64,000 nucleotides of DNA from CAJQLB01 sp041392065 (GTDB lineage Bacteria; Bacteroidota; Bacteroidia; Flavobacteriales; Flavobacteriaceae), in assembly GCA_041392065.1 (NCBI GenBank), contig JAWKMU010000001.1, forward strand, positions 186,001 through 250,000, in the 5' to 3' direction. A program made the translations under genes and the position numbers. Below are positions 52,546-60,133 of the stretch, piece after piece; positions within the stretch are counted from its first letter, which is position 1; each line of letters starts with the position of its first letter. The notes under the pieces were generated by a model. That model had not been told where the DNA came from. It saw nothing but the letters and a program-made list of their open reading frames with translations, and ran no database searches.

Positions 52546-53721
52546 ATGAACGTAGGAATTATTGGTTCTGGAACAATGGGAAGTGGCATCGCACAAGTGG
52601 CTGCAACTTCTGGTTGTAAAGTGAAATTGTACGACACAAACACTACAGCATTATATAAAGCTAAATCGGCTTTAGATAAAATACTGAATCGGCTTATTGA
52701 AAAAGGTCGCGTTGATGAAAAAGAGAAGAATAGAATTCAAAGTAATATTGAGTATGTCAACAGCTTAAATAACTTATCTGATGCCGACTTAACTATCGAG
52801 GCTATTGTTGAAAATCTAGAGATTAAGAAACAAGTTTTTTTGGAATTAGAAGGCTATGTGTCTGACGATTGTATCATTGCTTCTAACACATCAAGTTTAT
52901 CAATTGCTTCTATTGCAGCTTCTTTAAAAAAGCCTGAACGTTGTATTGGAATTCACTTTTTCAATCCAGCGCCTCTAATGCAACTGGTTGAAGTCATTCC
53001 TGCAATTCAAACATCAAAAGCAACCCTAGATAAATCTGTTCAAATCATTAAAGATTGGAAAAAAACGGTTGCAGTTGCCAAGGATACTCCAGGTTTTATT
53101 GTCAATCGTGTGGCACGACCATTTTACGGAGAAGCTTTAAGAATTTATGAGGAAGGGATTGCCGATTTTGCAACTATTGATTGGAGTTTGAAAACTTTAG
53201 GTGGATTCAGGATGGGACCATTTGAGTTAATGGATTTTATTGGTAATGATATTAATTACACAGTAACAGAAACTGTATTTACCGCATTTTATTTTGACCC
53301 AAGATACAAGCCTGCATTCACACAAAAACGTTTTGCAGAAGCAGGCTATTTAGGTCGAAAATCTGGCAAAGGATATTACAATTATGATGGAAATGGTTCA
53401 ATTGTCACCTCGAGCGCAGTCAAGAGGTCTCATAATGAAGAGTTAGAGCAACAAATATTCGACCGTGTTTTAGTCATGCTCATCAACGAAGCAGCAGATG
53501 CCTTGTTTTTAAATATAGCTTTAGCTGAAGATATTGACAATGCCATGACCAAAGGCGTTAATTACCCAAAAGGACTATTAGCTTGGGCTGATGAAAAAGG
53601 AATAGATTGGTGTGTGAGGAAAATGGATGAATTATACAACGAATATCACGAGGACAGATATCGTTGCAGTCCATTATTAAGAAAAATGAACAAAAATGGT
53701 TTGAGGTTTTTTGAGGATTGA
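52546..53721 (+). CDS. paaH: 3-Hydroxyacyl-CoA dehydrogenase PaaH
   Basis: 391 residues. The Rossmann NAD site is IIGSGTMGSGIAQVAA. IGIHFFNPAPLMQLVEVIPA and KDTPGFIVNRVARPFYGEAL are the family blocks. It is shorter than the 475-residue E. coli enzyme but longer than single-domain HBD, with a partial second C-terminal domain (EQQIFDRVLVMLINEAADAL). It oxidises 3-hydroxyadipyl-CoA to 3-oxoadipyl-CoA. A low-complexity GAGG-rich end runs into the four-helix-bundle gene. Confidence 0.92.
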   Translation: MNVGIIGSGTMGSGIAQVAATSGCKVKLYDTNTTALYKAKSALDKILNRLIEKGRVDEKEKNRIQSNIEYVNSLNNLSDADLTIEAIVENLEIKKQVFLELEGYVSDDCIIASNTSSLSIASIAASLKKPERCIGIHFFNPAPLMQLVEVIPAIQTSKATLDKSVQIIKDWKKTVAVAKDTPGFIVNRVARPFYGEALRIYEEGIADFATIDWSLKTLGGFRMGPFELMDFIGNDINYTVTETVFTAFYFDPRYKPAFTQKRFAEAGYLGRKSGKGYYNYDGNGSIVTSSAVKRSHNEELEQQIFDRVLVMLINEAADALFLNIALAEDIDNAMTKGVNYPKGLLAWADEKGIDWCVRKMDELYNEYHEDRYRCSPLLRKMNKNGLRFFED

Positions 53722-53724
53722 GGT

Positions 53725-54102
53725 ATGAGGAAGTCAAAGTATTATTTTAAGTTTGAAGATTTAAGCATTTATACAAAGGCTATGGAGTTTGGTGAAATAG
53801 TTAATGATCTAACTAAAAAATTTCCAAAGGAAGAAAGATTTGAACTATCCTCACAATTTAAACGTGCAGCAGATTCAATAGCATTAAATATATCAGAAGG
53901 TTCAGCTGGAACCGACAAACAATTTTATAATTATTTAGGTAATGCATGGCATAGTGCTCATGAATGTATCTCTTGTAGTTCAAAAGCTCAAATGAGAAAT
54001 TACATCTCAATAGAAGAAGATGAGGAAAATAGACGTTTAATTACTGAATTATCTAAAATGATTACAACGTTAAGAAGTAAAATTTCTGATAGAATTAAAT
54101 AA
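53725..54102 (+). CDS. Four-helix-bundle protein (S23 family), second copy in the window
   Basis: 125 residues: FEDLSIYTKAMEFGEIVNDL, LSSQFKRAADSIALNISEGS, FYNYLGNAWHSAHECISCSS and LITELSKMITTLRSKISDR. Same family as the gene at 11156, but the two share only the family pattern, so they are not a recent duplication. It sits three bases after paaH and two before paaI. The flanks carry inverted similarity (GAGGTATGAGG before it, CCTCAAACCTCATACC after it, inside paaI). Probably an inserted cassette. Confidence 0.85.
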   Translation: MRKSKYYFKFEDLSIYTKAMEFGEIVNDLTKKFPKEERFELSSQFKRAADSIALNISEGSAGTDKQFYNYLGNAWHSAHECISCSSKAQMRNYISIEEDEENRRLITELSKMITTLRSKISDRIK

Positions 54103-54104
54103 GT

Positions 54105-54539
54105 ATGAAACCATCACAAAGAAAATCTATTACCTCAAACCTCATACCAGAGCGAATGCTCTCACTTGACGCTTTCAGTCAATGGATGGGAATTGAGATT
54201 GTAGAATGTGAATTAGGTCGCTGTAAAGTTGCCATGACCATTAGAAAAGAAATGCTCAACAGTATGAATTATGCACATGGAGGCATCAGTTATACCTTAG
54301 CAGATACAGCTTTCGGCTTTGCGGCAAATACGCATGGTAAATATGCAGTGTCTATTGAAACCAGCATTAATCATATTGAAGCATTAAACGAAGGCGATTA
54401 TTTAGTTGCCGAATCAGTGATAGAAAAAGTAAATAATAAATTAGGCTTCAATGTGATTGAAGTCAAACGAGGAGATGAACTAGTAGCACTTTTTAAAGGT
54501 GTCGTGTATCGCACTCAAAAAGATTGGACTGAAGATTAA
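54105..54539 (+). CDS. paaI: Hotdog-fold acyl-CoA thioesterase PaaI
   Basis: 144 residues. AFSQWMGIEIVECELGRCKV, then the catalytic Asn/His region MNYAHGGISYTLADTAFGFA and a SIETSINHIE block. It releases CoA from dead-end phenylacetyl-CoA derivatives. The first ten residues partly derive from the flank of the inserted four-helix-bundle gene (SITSNLIPERM). Confidence 0.92.
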   Translation: MKPSQRKSITSNLIPERMLSLDAFSQWMGIEIVECELGRCKVAMTIRKEMLNSMNYAHGGISYTLADTAFGFAANTHGKYAVSIETSINHIEALNEGDYLVAESVIEKVNNKLGFNVIEVKRGDELVALFKGVVYRTQKDWTED

Positions 54540-54556
54540 AAATATTAACAACATAA

Positions 54557-54602
54557 TTCCTTCCCTTTTTTAAGGGAAGGTGTCCGAAGGACGGAAGGGT
54601 TA
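54557..54602. repeat. Dispersed double-hairpin repeat, copy B
   Basis: Near-identical to the copy at 52489 (one extra T in the loop of the first stem), ending five bases before the paaJ ATG. Confidence 0.88.
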
Positions 54603-54606
54603 AAAC

Positions 54607-55821
54607 ATGAAAGAAGCATACATCATAGACGGAATTAGAACACCAATAGGAAGTTATCAAGGCACATTATCAGCTGTTCGTACAGACGATTTAGCAGCTT
54701 TGGTCATTGAAGAAATTGTAAAACGAAATCCAAACATCCCAAAGGAAGCCTATGACGATGTTATTTTAGGCTGCGCCAATCAAGCTGGAGAAGATAATCG
54801 TAATGTAGCGAGAATGGCGTCTTTATTGGCAGGATTACCATATTCTGTTCCTGGAGAAACTGTAAATCGTTTATGTAGCTCTGGACTATCAGCAATCATT
54901 CATGCCAATCGTGCAATTAAATCTGGTGATGGCGATGTGTTTATAGCAGGAGGAGTAGAGAATATGACGCGTGGACCATACGTCATCGCGAAACCATCAA
55001 CAGGATTTGGAACTGATGCAAAAATGTATGATTCCAGTTTTGGATGGCGATTCATTAATCCAAAAATGCAAAAAATGTATGGAACAGATGGCATGGGAAA
55101 TACTGCTGAAAATTTGGTGGAGAAATACAACATCTCTCGAGAAGATCAAGACAAGTTTGCCTATTGGAGCCAAATGAAAGCTTCGAAAGCTCAAGAAAAT
55201 GGTCGATTAGCTAAAGAAATTGTAACGGTTGAAATTCCACAACGTAAAAAAGATCCAATCCTATTTTCAAAGGATGAGTTTGTTAAGCCTAATACTAGTT
55301 TGGAAGTTTTAGCAAAATTAAGAGGCGCTTTTAAAACAGAAGGAGGAAGTGTTACAGCTGGTAATTCATCAGGCTTAAATGATGGAGCAGCAGCAACAAT
55401 CATTGCATCAAAAGATGCTGTAAAAAAATATAATCTAAAACCACTAGCAAGAATTGTAAGTTCTGCTGTGGTTGGGGTAGAACCTAGAATCATGGGTATT
55501 GGTCCAGTAGAGGCCTCAAATAAAGCCTTAGCAAAAGCTGGCTTAACCATGAGTGATATGGATATTATCGAATTGAACGAAGCGTTTGCGGCTCAAGCTT
55601 TAGCTTGCACAAGAGCTTGGGGTTTAGCAGATGATGATCCAAGATTAAATCCAAATGGAGGATCCATCGCAATAGGTCATCCTCTTGGTGTCACTGGAAC
55701 GAGAATTGCCTATTCTGCGGCTTTAGAGCTTCATGAACGGCAAAAACGTTATGCCTTAATAACTATGTGTATTGGCGTAGGTCAAGGATATGCAGCAATA
55801 ATTGAAAATGTGAATTTATAA
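54607..55821 (+). CDS. paaJ: 3-Oxoadipyl-CoA thiolase
   Basis: 404 residues. Cys90 in NRLCSSGLSAI is the acyl-accepting residue. GGSIAIGHPLGVTGTRIAYS and MCIGVGQGYA supply the His and second Cys. Length and the VENMTRGPYVIAKP block fit PaaJ/PcaF. It makes succinyl-CoA and acetyl-CoA from 3-oxoadipyl-CoA, and may also act on 2,3-didehydro intermediates. Confidence 0.94.
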   Translation: MKEAYIIDGIRTPIGSYQGTLSAVRTDDLAALVIEEIVKRNPNIPKEAYDDVILGCANQAGEDNRNVARMASLLAGLPYSVPGETVNRLCSSGLSAIIHANRAIKSGDGDVFIAGGVENMTRGPYVIAKPSTGFGTDAKMYDSSFGWRFINPKMQKMYGTDGMGNTAENLVEKYNISREDQDKFAYWSQMKASKAQENGRLAKEIVTVEIPQRKKDPILFSKDEFVKPNTSLEVLAKLRGAFKTEGGSVTAGNSSGLNDGAAATIIASKDAVKKYNLKPLARIVSSAVVGVEPRIMGIGPVEASNKALAKAGLTMSDMDIIELNEAFAAQALACTRAWGLADDDPRLNPNGGSIAIGHPLGVTGTRIAYSAALELHERQKRYALITMCIGVGQGYAAIIENVNL

Positions 55822-55822
55822 C

Positions 55823-55858
55823 AATTTGTCATTCCGCACTTGATACGGAATCCACTAT
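55823..55858. repeat. Dispersed hairpin repeat, copy B
   Basis: Hairpin ATTCCG...CGGAAT at 55831-55851 with the same loop as the copy at 34161; it fills the gap between paaJ and paaZ. Confidence 0.85.
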
Positions 55859-55870
55859 AAAGTGAAAAAC

Positions 55871-58366
55871 ATGAATAAGATTCAACACTACGTCCAAGGA
55901 AATTGGACAACAGGAAAAGAAGAAGGACAACCAATTCATGATGCTATTACTGGTGAAGCATTTGCAAGCGTCGCCATTGAAGGTTTGGATATTCCTGAAA
56001 TCCTTCAATATGGTCGAGATAAAGGAGAAACATTGCGTAAAATGACGTTTCAAGAGCGTGGAAATATGCTAAAAAAATTAGCTTTATATCTTACCAAGAG
56101 AAAAGAAGCATTTTACGAGTTAAGTTATAGAACAGGAGCAACCAAAGTGGATAGTTGGATTGATATTGAAGGTGGTTTTGGTAATTTGTTTGCCAATGCA
56201 TCATTGCGAAAATTATTCCCAAATCAATCGTATCATGTTGAAGGTAATCCAATCGATTTGTCTCGTGGAGGCCGCTTTATGGCACATCACATTATGGTGC
56301 CTAAGAAAGGAGTAGCAGTCCATATTAACGCATTCAATTTCCCAGTTTGGGGAATGCTAGAAAAATGCGCAGTGAACTGGATGGCTGGAGTTCCTGCAGT
56401 CGTATTACCTGCTCCTTCATCATCATATTTAGCAGAAGCTGTAGCACGAGAAATAATCAATTCAGGCATTTTACCTGAAGGTGCTTTACAAATCATCAAC
56501 GGAACAGTTAAAACCATTTTAGATACAGTAGAATCTCAAGATGTAGTTACGTTTACTGGCTCAGCGGCAACAGGAAGATTATTAAAAGCACATCCTAGAA
56601 TCATTCAAGAGGCTGTGCCTTTTACCATGGAAGCCGATTCTTTAAATGCGTCTATTTTGGGTGAAGATGCCGTTCCTGGAACACCAGAATTTGATATTTT
56701 TATTAAAGAAGTTAGGAAAGAAATGACAGTCAAAGCTGGACAAAAATGTACTGCGATTCGTCGTATCATTGTTCCTGAGAACTTGATTGAAGATGTACAG
56801 ATTGCTTTAGGAAAAGAGTTAGATAAAATTACTATTGGTGATCCAAGGCTCAAAGAAGTTAGAATGGGTTCTCTGATCAGCAAAGAACAAGTTGAGGAAG
56901 TACGAAATAATGTTTCTGATATTGCCAAAAAGGCTAAAATCGTCTATGGAAACCTTGATAAGATTGAAACCATTGGAGCAGATGCTAAAAAAGGTGCGTT
57001 TATCAGTCCTATTTTATTAAGAGAAGATCATCCATTTGATAATTTATCGGTTCATGAACGTGAAGCCTTTGGTCCAGTAAGTACCATAATGCCTTATAAA
57101 ACGCTAGAAGAAGCTGTTACTTTATCTCAAATGGGGAAAGGCTCTTTGGTATCTTCAATCATTACGAATAACGATAGCATTGCCAAAGATTATGTTGTCA
57201 ATGCAGCAAGTCATCATGGACGTATTTTAGTGTTGAACAGAGAAAACGCAAAAGAAAGCACAGGTCATGGTTCACCTTTACCAACTTTAGTTCATGGTGG
57301 TCCTGGTCGAGCTGGAGGTGGTGAAGAAATGGGTGGAATGCGAGGTGTAAAACACTACTTACAACGAACGGCAATTCAAGGAAGTCCTACAACCTTAACA
57401 GAAATCACAGGTATTTATCAACCAGGAGGTGCTTATAAAGAAGCAGAACAACATCCTTTTAAATATCATTGGGAAGACATTCAACCTGGTATGTCAATGA
57501 AAACTCATAAGCGTACGTTAACAGATTCAGATATAATAAATTTCTCAAATCTTACTTGGGATCACTTTTATGCTCATACAGATATTACATCGTTAGATGG
57601 AAGTATTTTTGAAAAACGAACTGCTCATGGCTATTTCATTCTAGCAGCTGCAGCTGGATTGTTTGTATATCCTAACAAAGGTCCTGTGTCTGCTAATTAT
57701 GGATTGGAAGAATGTAGATTCCTAAGACCACTTTATCATAATGACACTATTTATGTGCGATTAACCTGTAAACAGAAAATTGACAGAGATGTGAATAGTG
57801 CTGAACATCCTAGCGGAATTGTAAAGTGGTTTGCTGAGGTTTTTGATGCTCATGATGAACTAGTAGCTGTGGCAACTGTATTAACAATGGTTCAGAAGAA
57901 ACAAGATGTTTTTGTGGAGATGACTGATTATAAAATCCTAGAATGCTTGGCGAAATTATCAGCAGAATCCAAACCAAAATGGGGAACCATGTCTCCTCAA
58001 CATATGCTAGAACACCTTGAATATACGTACAAAATTGCGTCTGGTCAAAATCAAAATTTTGAAATAAATACACCTGAAAAAATACTAGATAAAGTGCACA
58101 ATTCACTTTATAATTATCATAAAATGCCAAGAGAACATATGTTCCCTCTAGCGGAAGAATCTAAAATAAATGAATTAAAGCATAAAGATTTAGAAGAAGC
58201 AAAGTTAAAATTTCTTGAGAGCAGACAAGAATACTTAGATTTCTTTAAAGAAAATCCAGATACTAAATTAAAAAATGCAGTTTTTGGAGAAATGAATAGA
58301 TACGAATGGTATTTATTAGACAGAAAACATTTAAACCATCATTTCGAACAATTTGGACTTATTTAA
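55871..58366 (+). CDS. paaZ: Bifunctional PaaZ (ring-opening hydrolase/aldehyde dehydrogenase) with extra C-terminal DinB/DUF1569-like domain
   Basis: 831 residues from ATG 55871. A GTG at 55862 is possible but adds only three codons. Aldehyde dehydrogenase domain, about residues 1-515: AFNFPVWGMLEKCAVNWMAG, TFTGSAATGRLL, and KAGQKCTAIRR with catalytic Cys near 293. MaoC-like hotdog hydratase domain, about 530-675: TWDHFYAHTDITSLDG with the Asp/His pair. Residues from about 678 to the end exceed the 681-residue E. coli enzyme by about 150. This extension contains WGTMSPQHMLEHLEYTYKIA and WYLLDRKHLNHHFEQFG, the His-rich pattern of DinB/DUF1569 proteins. The extra domain is probably a metal-binding four-helix bundle. 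Confidence 0.93.
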   Translation: MNKIQHYVQGNWTTGKEEGQPIHDAITGEAFASVAIEGLDIPEILQYGRDKGETLRKMTFQERGNMLKKLALYLTKRKEAFYELSYRTGATKVDSWIDIEGGFGNLFANASLRKLFPNQSYHVEGNPIDLSRGGRFMAHHIMVPKKGVAVHINAFNFPVWGMLEKCAVNWMAGVPAVVLPAPSSSYLAEAVAREIINSGILPEGALQIINGTVKTILDTVESQDVVTFTGSAATGRLLKAHPRIIQEAVPFTMEADSLNASILGEDAVPGTPEFDIFIKEVRKEMTVKAGQKCTAIRRIIVPENLIEDVQIALGKELDKITIGDPRLKEVRMGSLISKEQVEEVRNNVSDIAKKAKIVYGNLDKIETIGADAKKGAFISPILLREDHPFDNLSVHEREAFGPVSTIMPYKTLEEAVTLSQMGKGSLVSSIITNNDSIAKDYVVNAASHHGRILVLNRENAKESTGHGSPLPTLVHGGPGRAGGGEEMGGMRGVKHYLQRTAIQGSPTTLTEITGIYQPGGAYKEAEQHPFKYHWEDIQPGMSMKTHKRTLTDSDIINFSNLTWDHFYAHTDITSLDGSIFEKRTAHGYFILAAAAGLFVYPNKGPVSANYGLEECRFLRPLYHNDTIYVRLTCKQKIDRDVNSAEHPSGIVKWFAEVFDAHDELVAVATVLTMVQKKQDVFVEMTDYKILECLAKLSAESKPKWGTMSPQHMLEHLEYTYKIASGQNQNFEINTPEKILDKVHNSLYNYHKMPREHMFPLAEESKINELKHKDLEEAKLKFLESRQEYLDFFKENPDTKLKNAVFGEMNRYEWYLLDRKHLNHHFEQFGLI

Positions 58367-58369
58367 ACC

Positions 58370-59119
58370 ATGGAACCATACGTAAAACAATACATTAAAA
58401 ATAAGGTTGGATATATAGAATTTTTCCATCCTTCACATAATTCATTGCCATCAAATTTGCTTACAGAATTGGCAAGAACCATTACAAAAGCTGGTGAAGA
58501 TGAAAGCATTAGAGTTATCGTTCTAAAAAGTGGTGGAGACAGAACCTTTTGTGCTGGAGCTAGTTTTGAAGAGCTTGTAGATATTAGTAACGAAGAAATG
58601 GGAAAAGCTTTTTTCTCTGGTTTTGCTAATGTGATTAACGCCATGCGAAAATGCCCAAAGTTTATAGTTGGACGTATTCAAGGTAAAACCGTTGGAGGAG
58701 GAGTAGGTTTGGCTTCTGCAACTGACTATTGTATGGCAACAAAGTTTGCAGCTATAAAATTAAGTGAATTGAATGTTGGTATTGGACCTTTCGTAGTTGG
58801 TCCAGCAGTACAAAGAAAACTTGGGTTGAGTGCAATGTCTCAAATTGCTATAGATGCCAACACATTTTATTCAGCTGAGTGGGCACAACAAAAAGGACTC
58901 TTTACACAAGTTTATGAAACAGTAGAAGAATTGGATGAGGCTGTTACTGCTTTTGCCGAAAACCTTTGCAATTACAACCCAAAAGCCATGAGTGAAATGA
59001 AAACTATGTTTTGGAGAGGCACTGAAGATTGGGACCAATTATTAATTCAACGAGCAAAAATTAGTGGCCGATTAGTATTAAGTGATTTTACAAAAGAAAC
59101 ATTAAAAAAGTATCAATGA
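58370..59119 (+). CDS. paaF: Enoyl-CoA hydratase (PaaF-like)
   Basis: 249 residues. Crotonase fold with RTFCAGASFEELV and the GRIQGKTVGGGVGLASATDY oxyanion region, GIGPFVVGPAVQRKLG later. Probably hydrates 2,3-dehydroadipyl-CoA. The sequence is divergent from typical PaaF, so an isomerase role is not excluded. Starts three bases after paaZ; its stop abuts a hairpin repeat. Confidence 0.8.
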   Translation: MEPYVKQYIKNKVGYIEFFHPSHNSLPSNLLTELARTITKAGEDESIRVIVLKSGGDRTFCAGASFEELVDISNEEMGKAFFSGFANVINAMRKCPKFIVGRIQGKTVGGGVGLASATDYCMATKFAAIKLSELNVGIGPFVVGPAVQRKLGLSAMSQIAIDANTFYSAEWAQQKGLFTQVYETVEELDEAVTAFAENLCNYNPKAMSEMKTMFWRGTEDWDQLLIQRAKISGRLVLSDFTKETLKKYQ

Positions 59120-59140
59120 ATTCCTGCGAAGGCAGGAATC
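59120..59140. repeat. Terminal hairpin repeat, left end of the GIY-YIG cassette
   Basis: ATTCCTGC-GAAG-GCAGGAAT plus C: a perfect 8-bp stem with a 4-nt loop, starting at the base after the paaF stop codon. The 21 bases are the exact reverse complement of 59478-59498. Confidence 0.92.
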
Positions 59141-59153
59141 TATTTTTAAAAGA

Positions 59154-59474
59154 ATGAAATCTTGGTATGTATATATCATGGTAAATAAACCAAATGGAGT
59201 AATTTATATTGGATTAACAGATAATATTGAAGAAAGACTAATAGAACATAAACATAAGGTTTATCCAAAAGCTTTTACAGCTCGTTATAATTGTGATAAA
59301 TTGATTTATTTTGAAGAGTTTGAAAATGGAGAAGATGCGTCAATTAGAGAAAAGCAATTTAAAAAGTGGAAAAGAGAATGGAAAGTAAATTTAATTGAAG
59401 AAATGAATCCGAGTTGGTCTGATTTAAGTATCAATTGGAACATAGATAATAGGGAATTTAGAATTAATAAATAA
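59154..59474 (+). CDS. Single-domain GIY-YIG nuclease (UPF0213-like)
   Basis: 106 residues. WYVYIMVNKPNGVIYIGLTD is the GIY-YIG core and NIEERLIEHKHK follows. The Arg, Tyr and Glu (YFEEFENGEDASIREKQF) residues expected at the active site are present, so it may be active. Located inside the paa operon between paaF and paaY and framed by perfect inverted hairpins (59120-59140 and 59478-59498), it has the look of a selfish single-gene cassette rather than a pathway gene. Confidence 0.9.
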   Translation: MKSWYVYIMVNKPNGVIYIGLTDNIEERLIEHKHKVYPKAFTARYNCDKLIYFEEFENGEDASIREKQFKKWKREWKVNLIEEMNPSWSDLSINWNIDNREFRINK

Positions 59475-59477
59475 TAA

Positions 59478-59498
59478 GATTCCTGCCTTCGCAGGAAT
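59478..59498. repeat. Terminal hairpin repeat, right end of the GIY-YIG cassette
   Basis: G plus ATTCCTGC-CTTC-GCAGGAAT. Perfect inverted counterpart of the left end; it begins three bases after the GIY-YIG stop and ends five bases before the paaY start. Confidence 0.92.
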
Positions 59499-59503
59499 GA
59501 GAT

Positions 59504-60100
59504 ATGATATACGAATTTAAAGGATACATACCAGTAGTTCACGATAGTAGTTTTGTGCATCCTTTGGCTGCAGTGACTGGAAATGTCATCATTGGCAAAA
59601 ACTGTTACATAGGTCCTGGAGCTGCTATTCGTGGTGATTGGGGACAAATCATTCTAGAAGATGGAGTAAACGTTCAAGAAAATTGCACAGTACATATGTT
59701 TCCTGGTAAGTCTATCACGCTAAAAGAAAGTGCTCATATAGGTCATGGAGCCATTATTCATGGAGCTAATATTGGTAGAAATGTATTGGTAGGAATGAAT
59801 ACTGTGATTATGGATGATGCCGTAATTGGTGACGAATGTATTGTTGGAGCAATGGCGTTTGTAAAAGCACAAACTATTATTCCGAAGCGAAGTTTAGTAG
59901 TTGGCAATCCAGCAAAAGTGGTGAGACAAGTAACAGACGAAATGATTGACTGGAAAACCAAAGGCACAACATTGTATCAGCAATTGCCAAAGGAATGTCT
60001 TGAAAGTCTAAAAGAAGTTGAGCCCTTGCGTAAGATTCCTGAGAACATGAAAATACAAGAAGGTGCTTACGACACTTTAAGGGATTTTATGAAAAAGTAA
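59504..60100 (+). CDS. paaY: PaaY hexapeptide-repeat protein (gamma-carbonic-anhydrase fold)
   Basis: 198 residues. Left-handed beta-helix repeats (AVTGNVIIGKNCYIGPGAAI, AHIGHGAIIHGANIGRNVLV) with metal-binding His residues (NCTVHMFPG, HIGHGAIIHG). In other bacteria PaaY is a thioesterase/acyltransferase-type accessory that relieves CoA-ester accumulation. Last gene of the phenylacetate part; an operator-like palindrome and the E2 gene follow. Confidence 0.93.
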   Translation: MIYEFKGYIPVVHDSSFVHPLAAVTGNVIIGKNCYIGPGAAIRGDWGQIILEDGVNVQENCTVHMFPGKSITLKESAHIGHGAIIHGANIGRNVLVGMNTVIMDDAVIGDECIVGAMAFVKAQTIIPKRSLVVGNPAKVVRQVTDEMIDWKTKGTTLYQQLPKECLESLKEVEPLRKIPENMKIQEGAYDTLRDFMKK

Positions 60101-60109
60101 ATATTTAAA

Positions 60110-60128
60110 GACTAACAAACATTAGTTA
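60110..60128. promoter_or_regulatory. Imperfect copy of the paaE palindrome before the E2 gene
   Basis: GACTAACAAACATTAGTTA matches the core ACTAACAA|TTGTTAGT in 13 of 16 positions, six nt before the E2 ATG at 60134. It probably binds the same TetR protein with lower affinity. Confidence 0.55.
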
Positions 60129-60133
60129 ATATA

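Noticed and set aside
54997..55550. Overlapping minus-strand frames opposite paaJ
   Set aside because: Antisense shadows of a strongly conserved thiolase; no regulatory signals.
59120..59498. CRISPR-like repeat pair around the GIY-YIG gene
   Set aside because: Only two copies, in inverted orientation, with a coding gene between them; there is no spacer array anywhere in the window.
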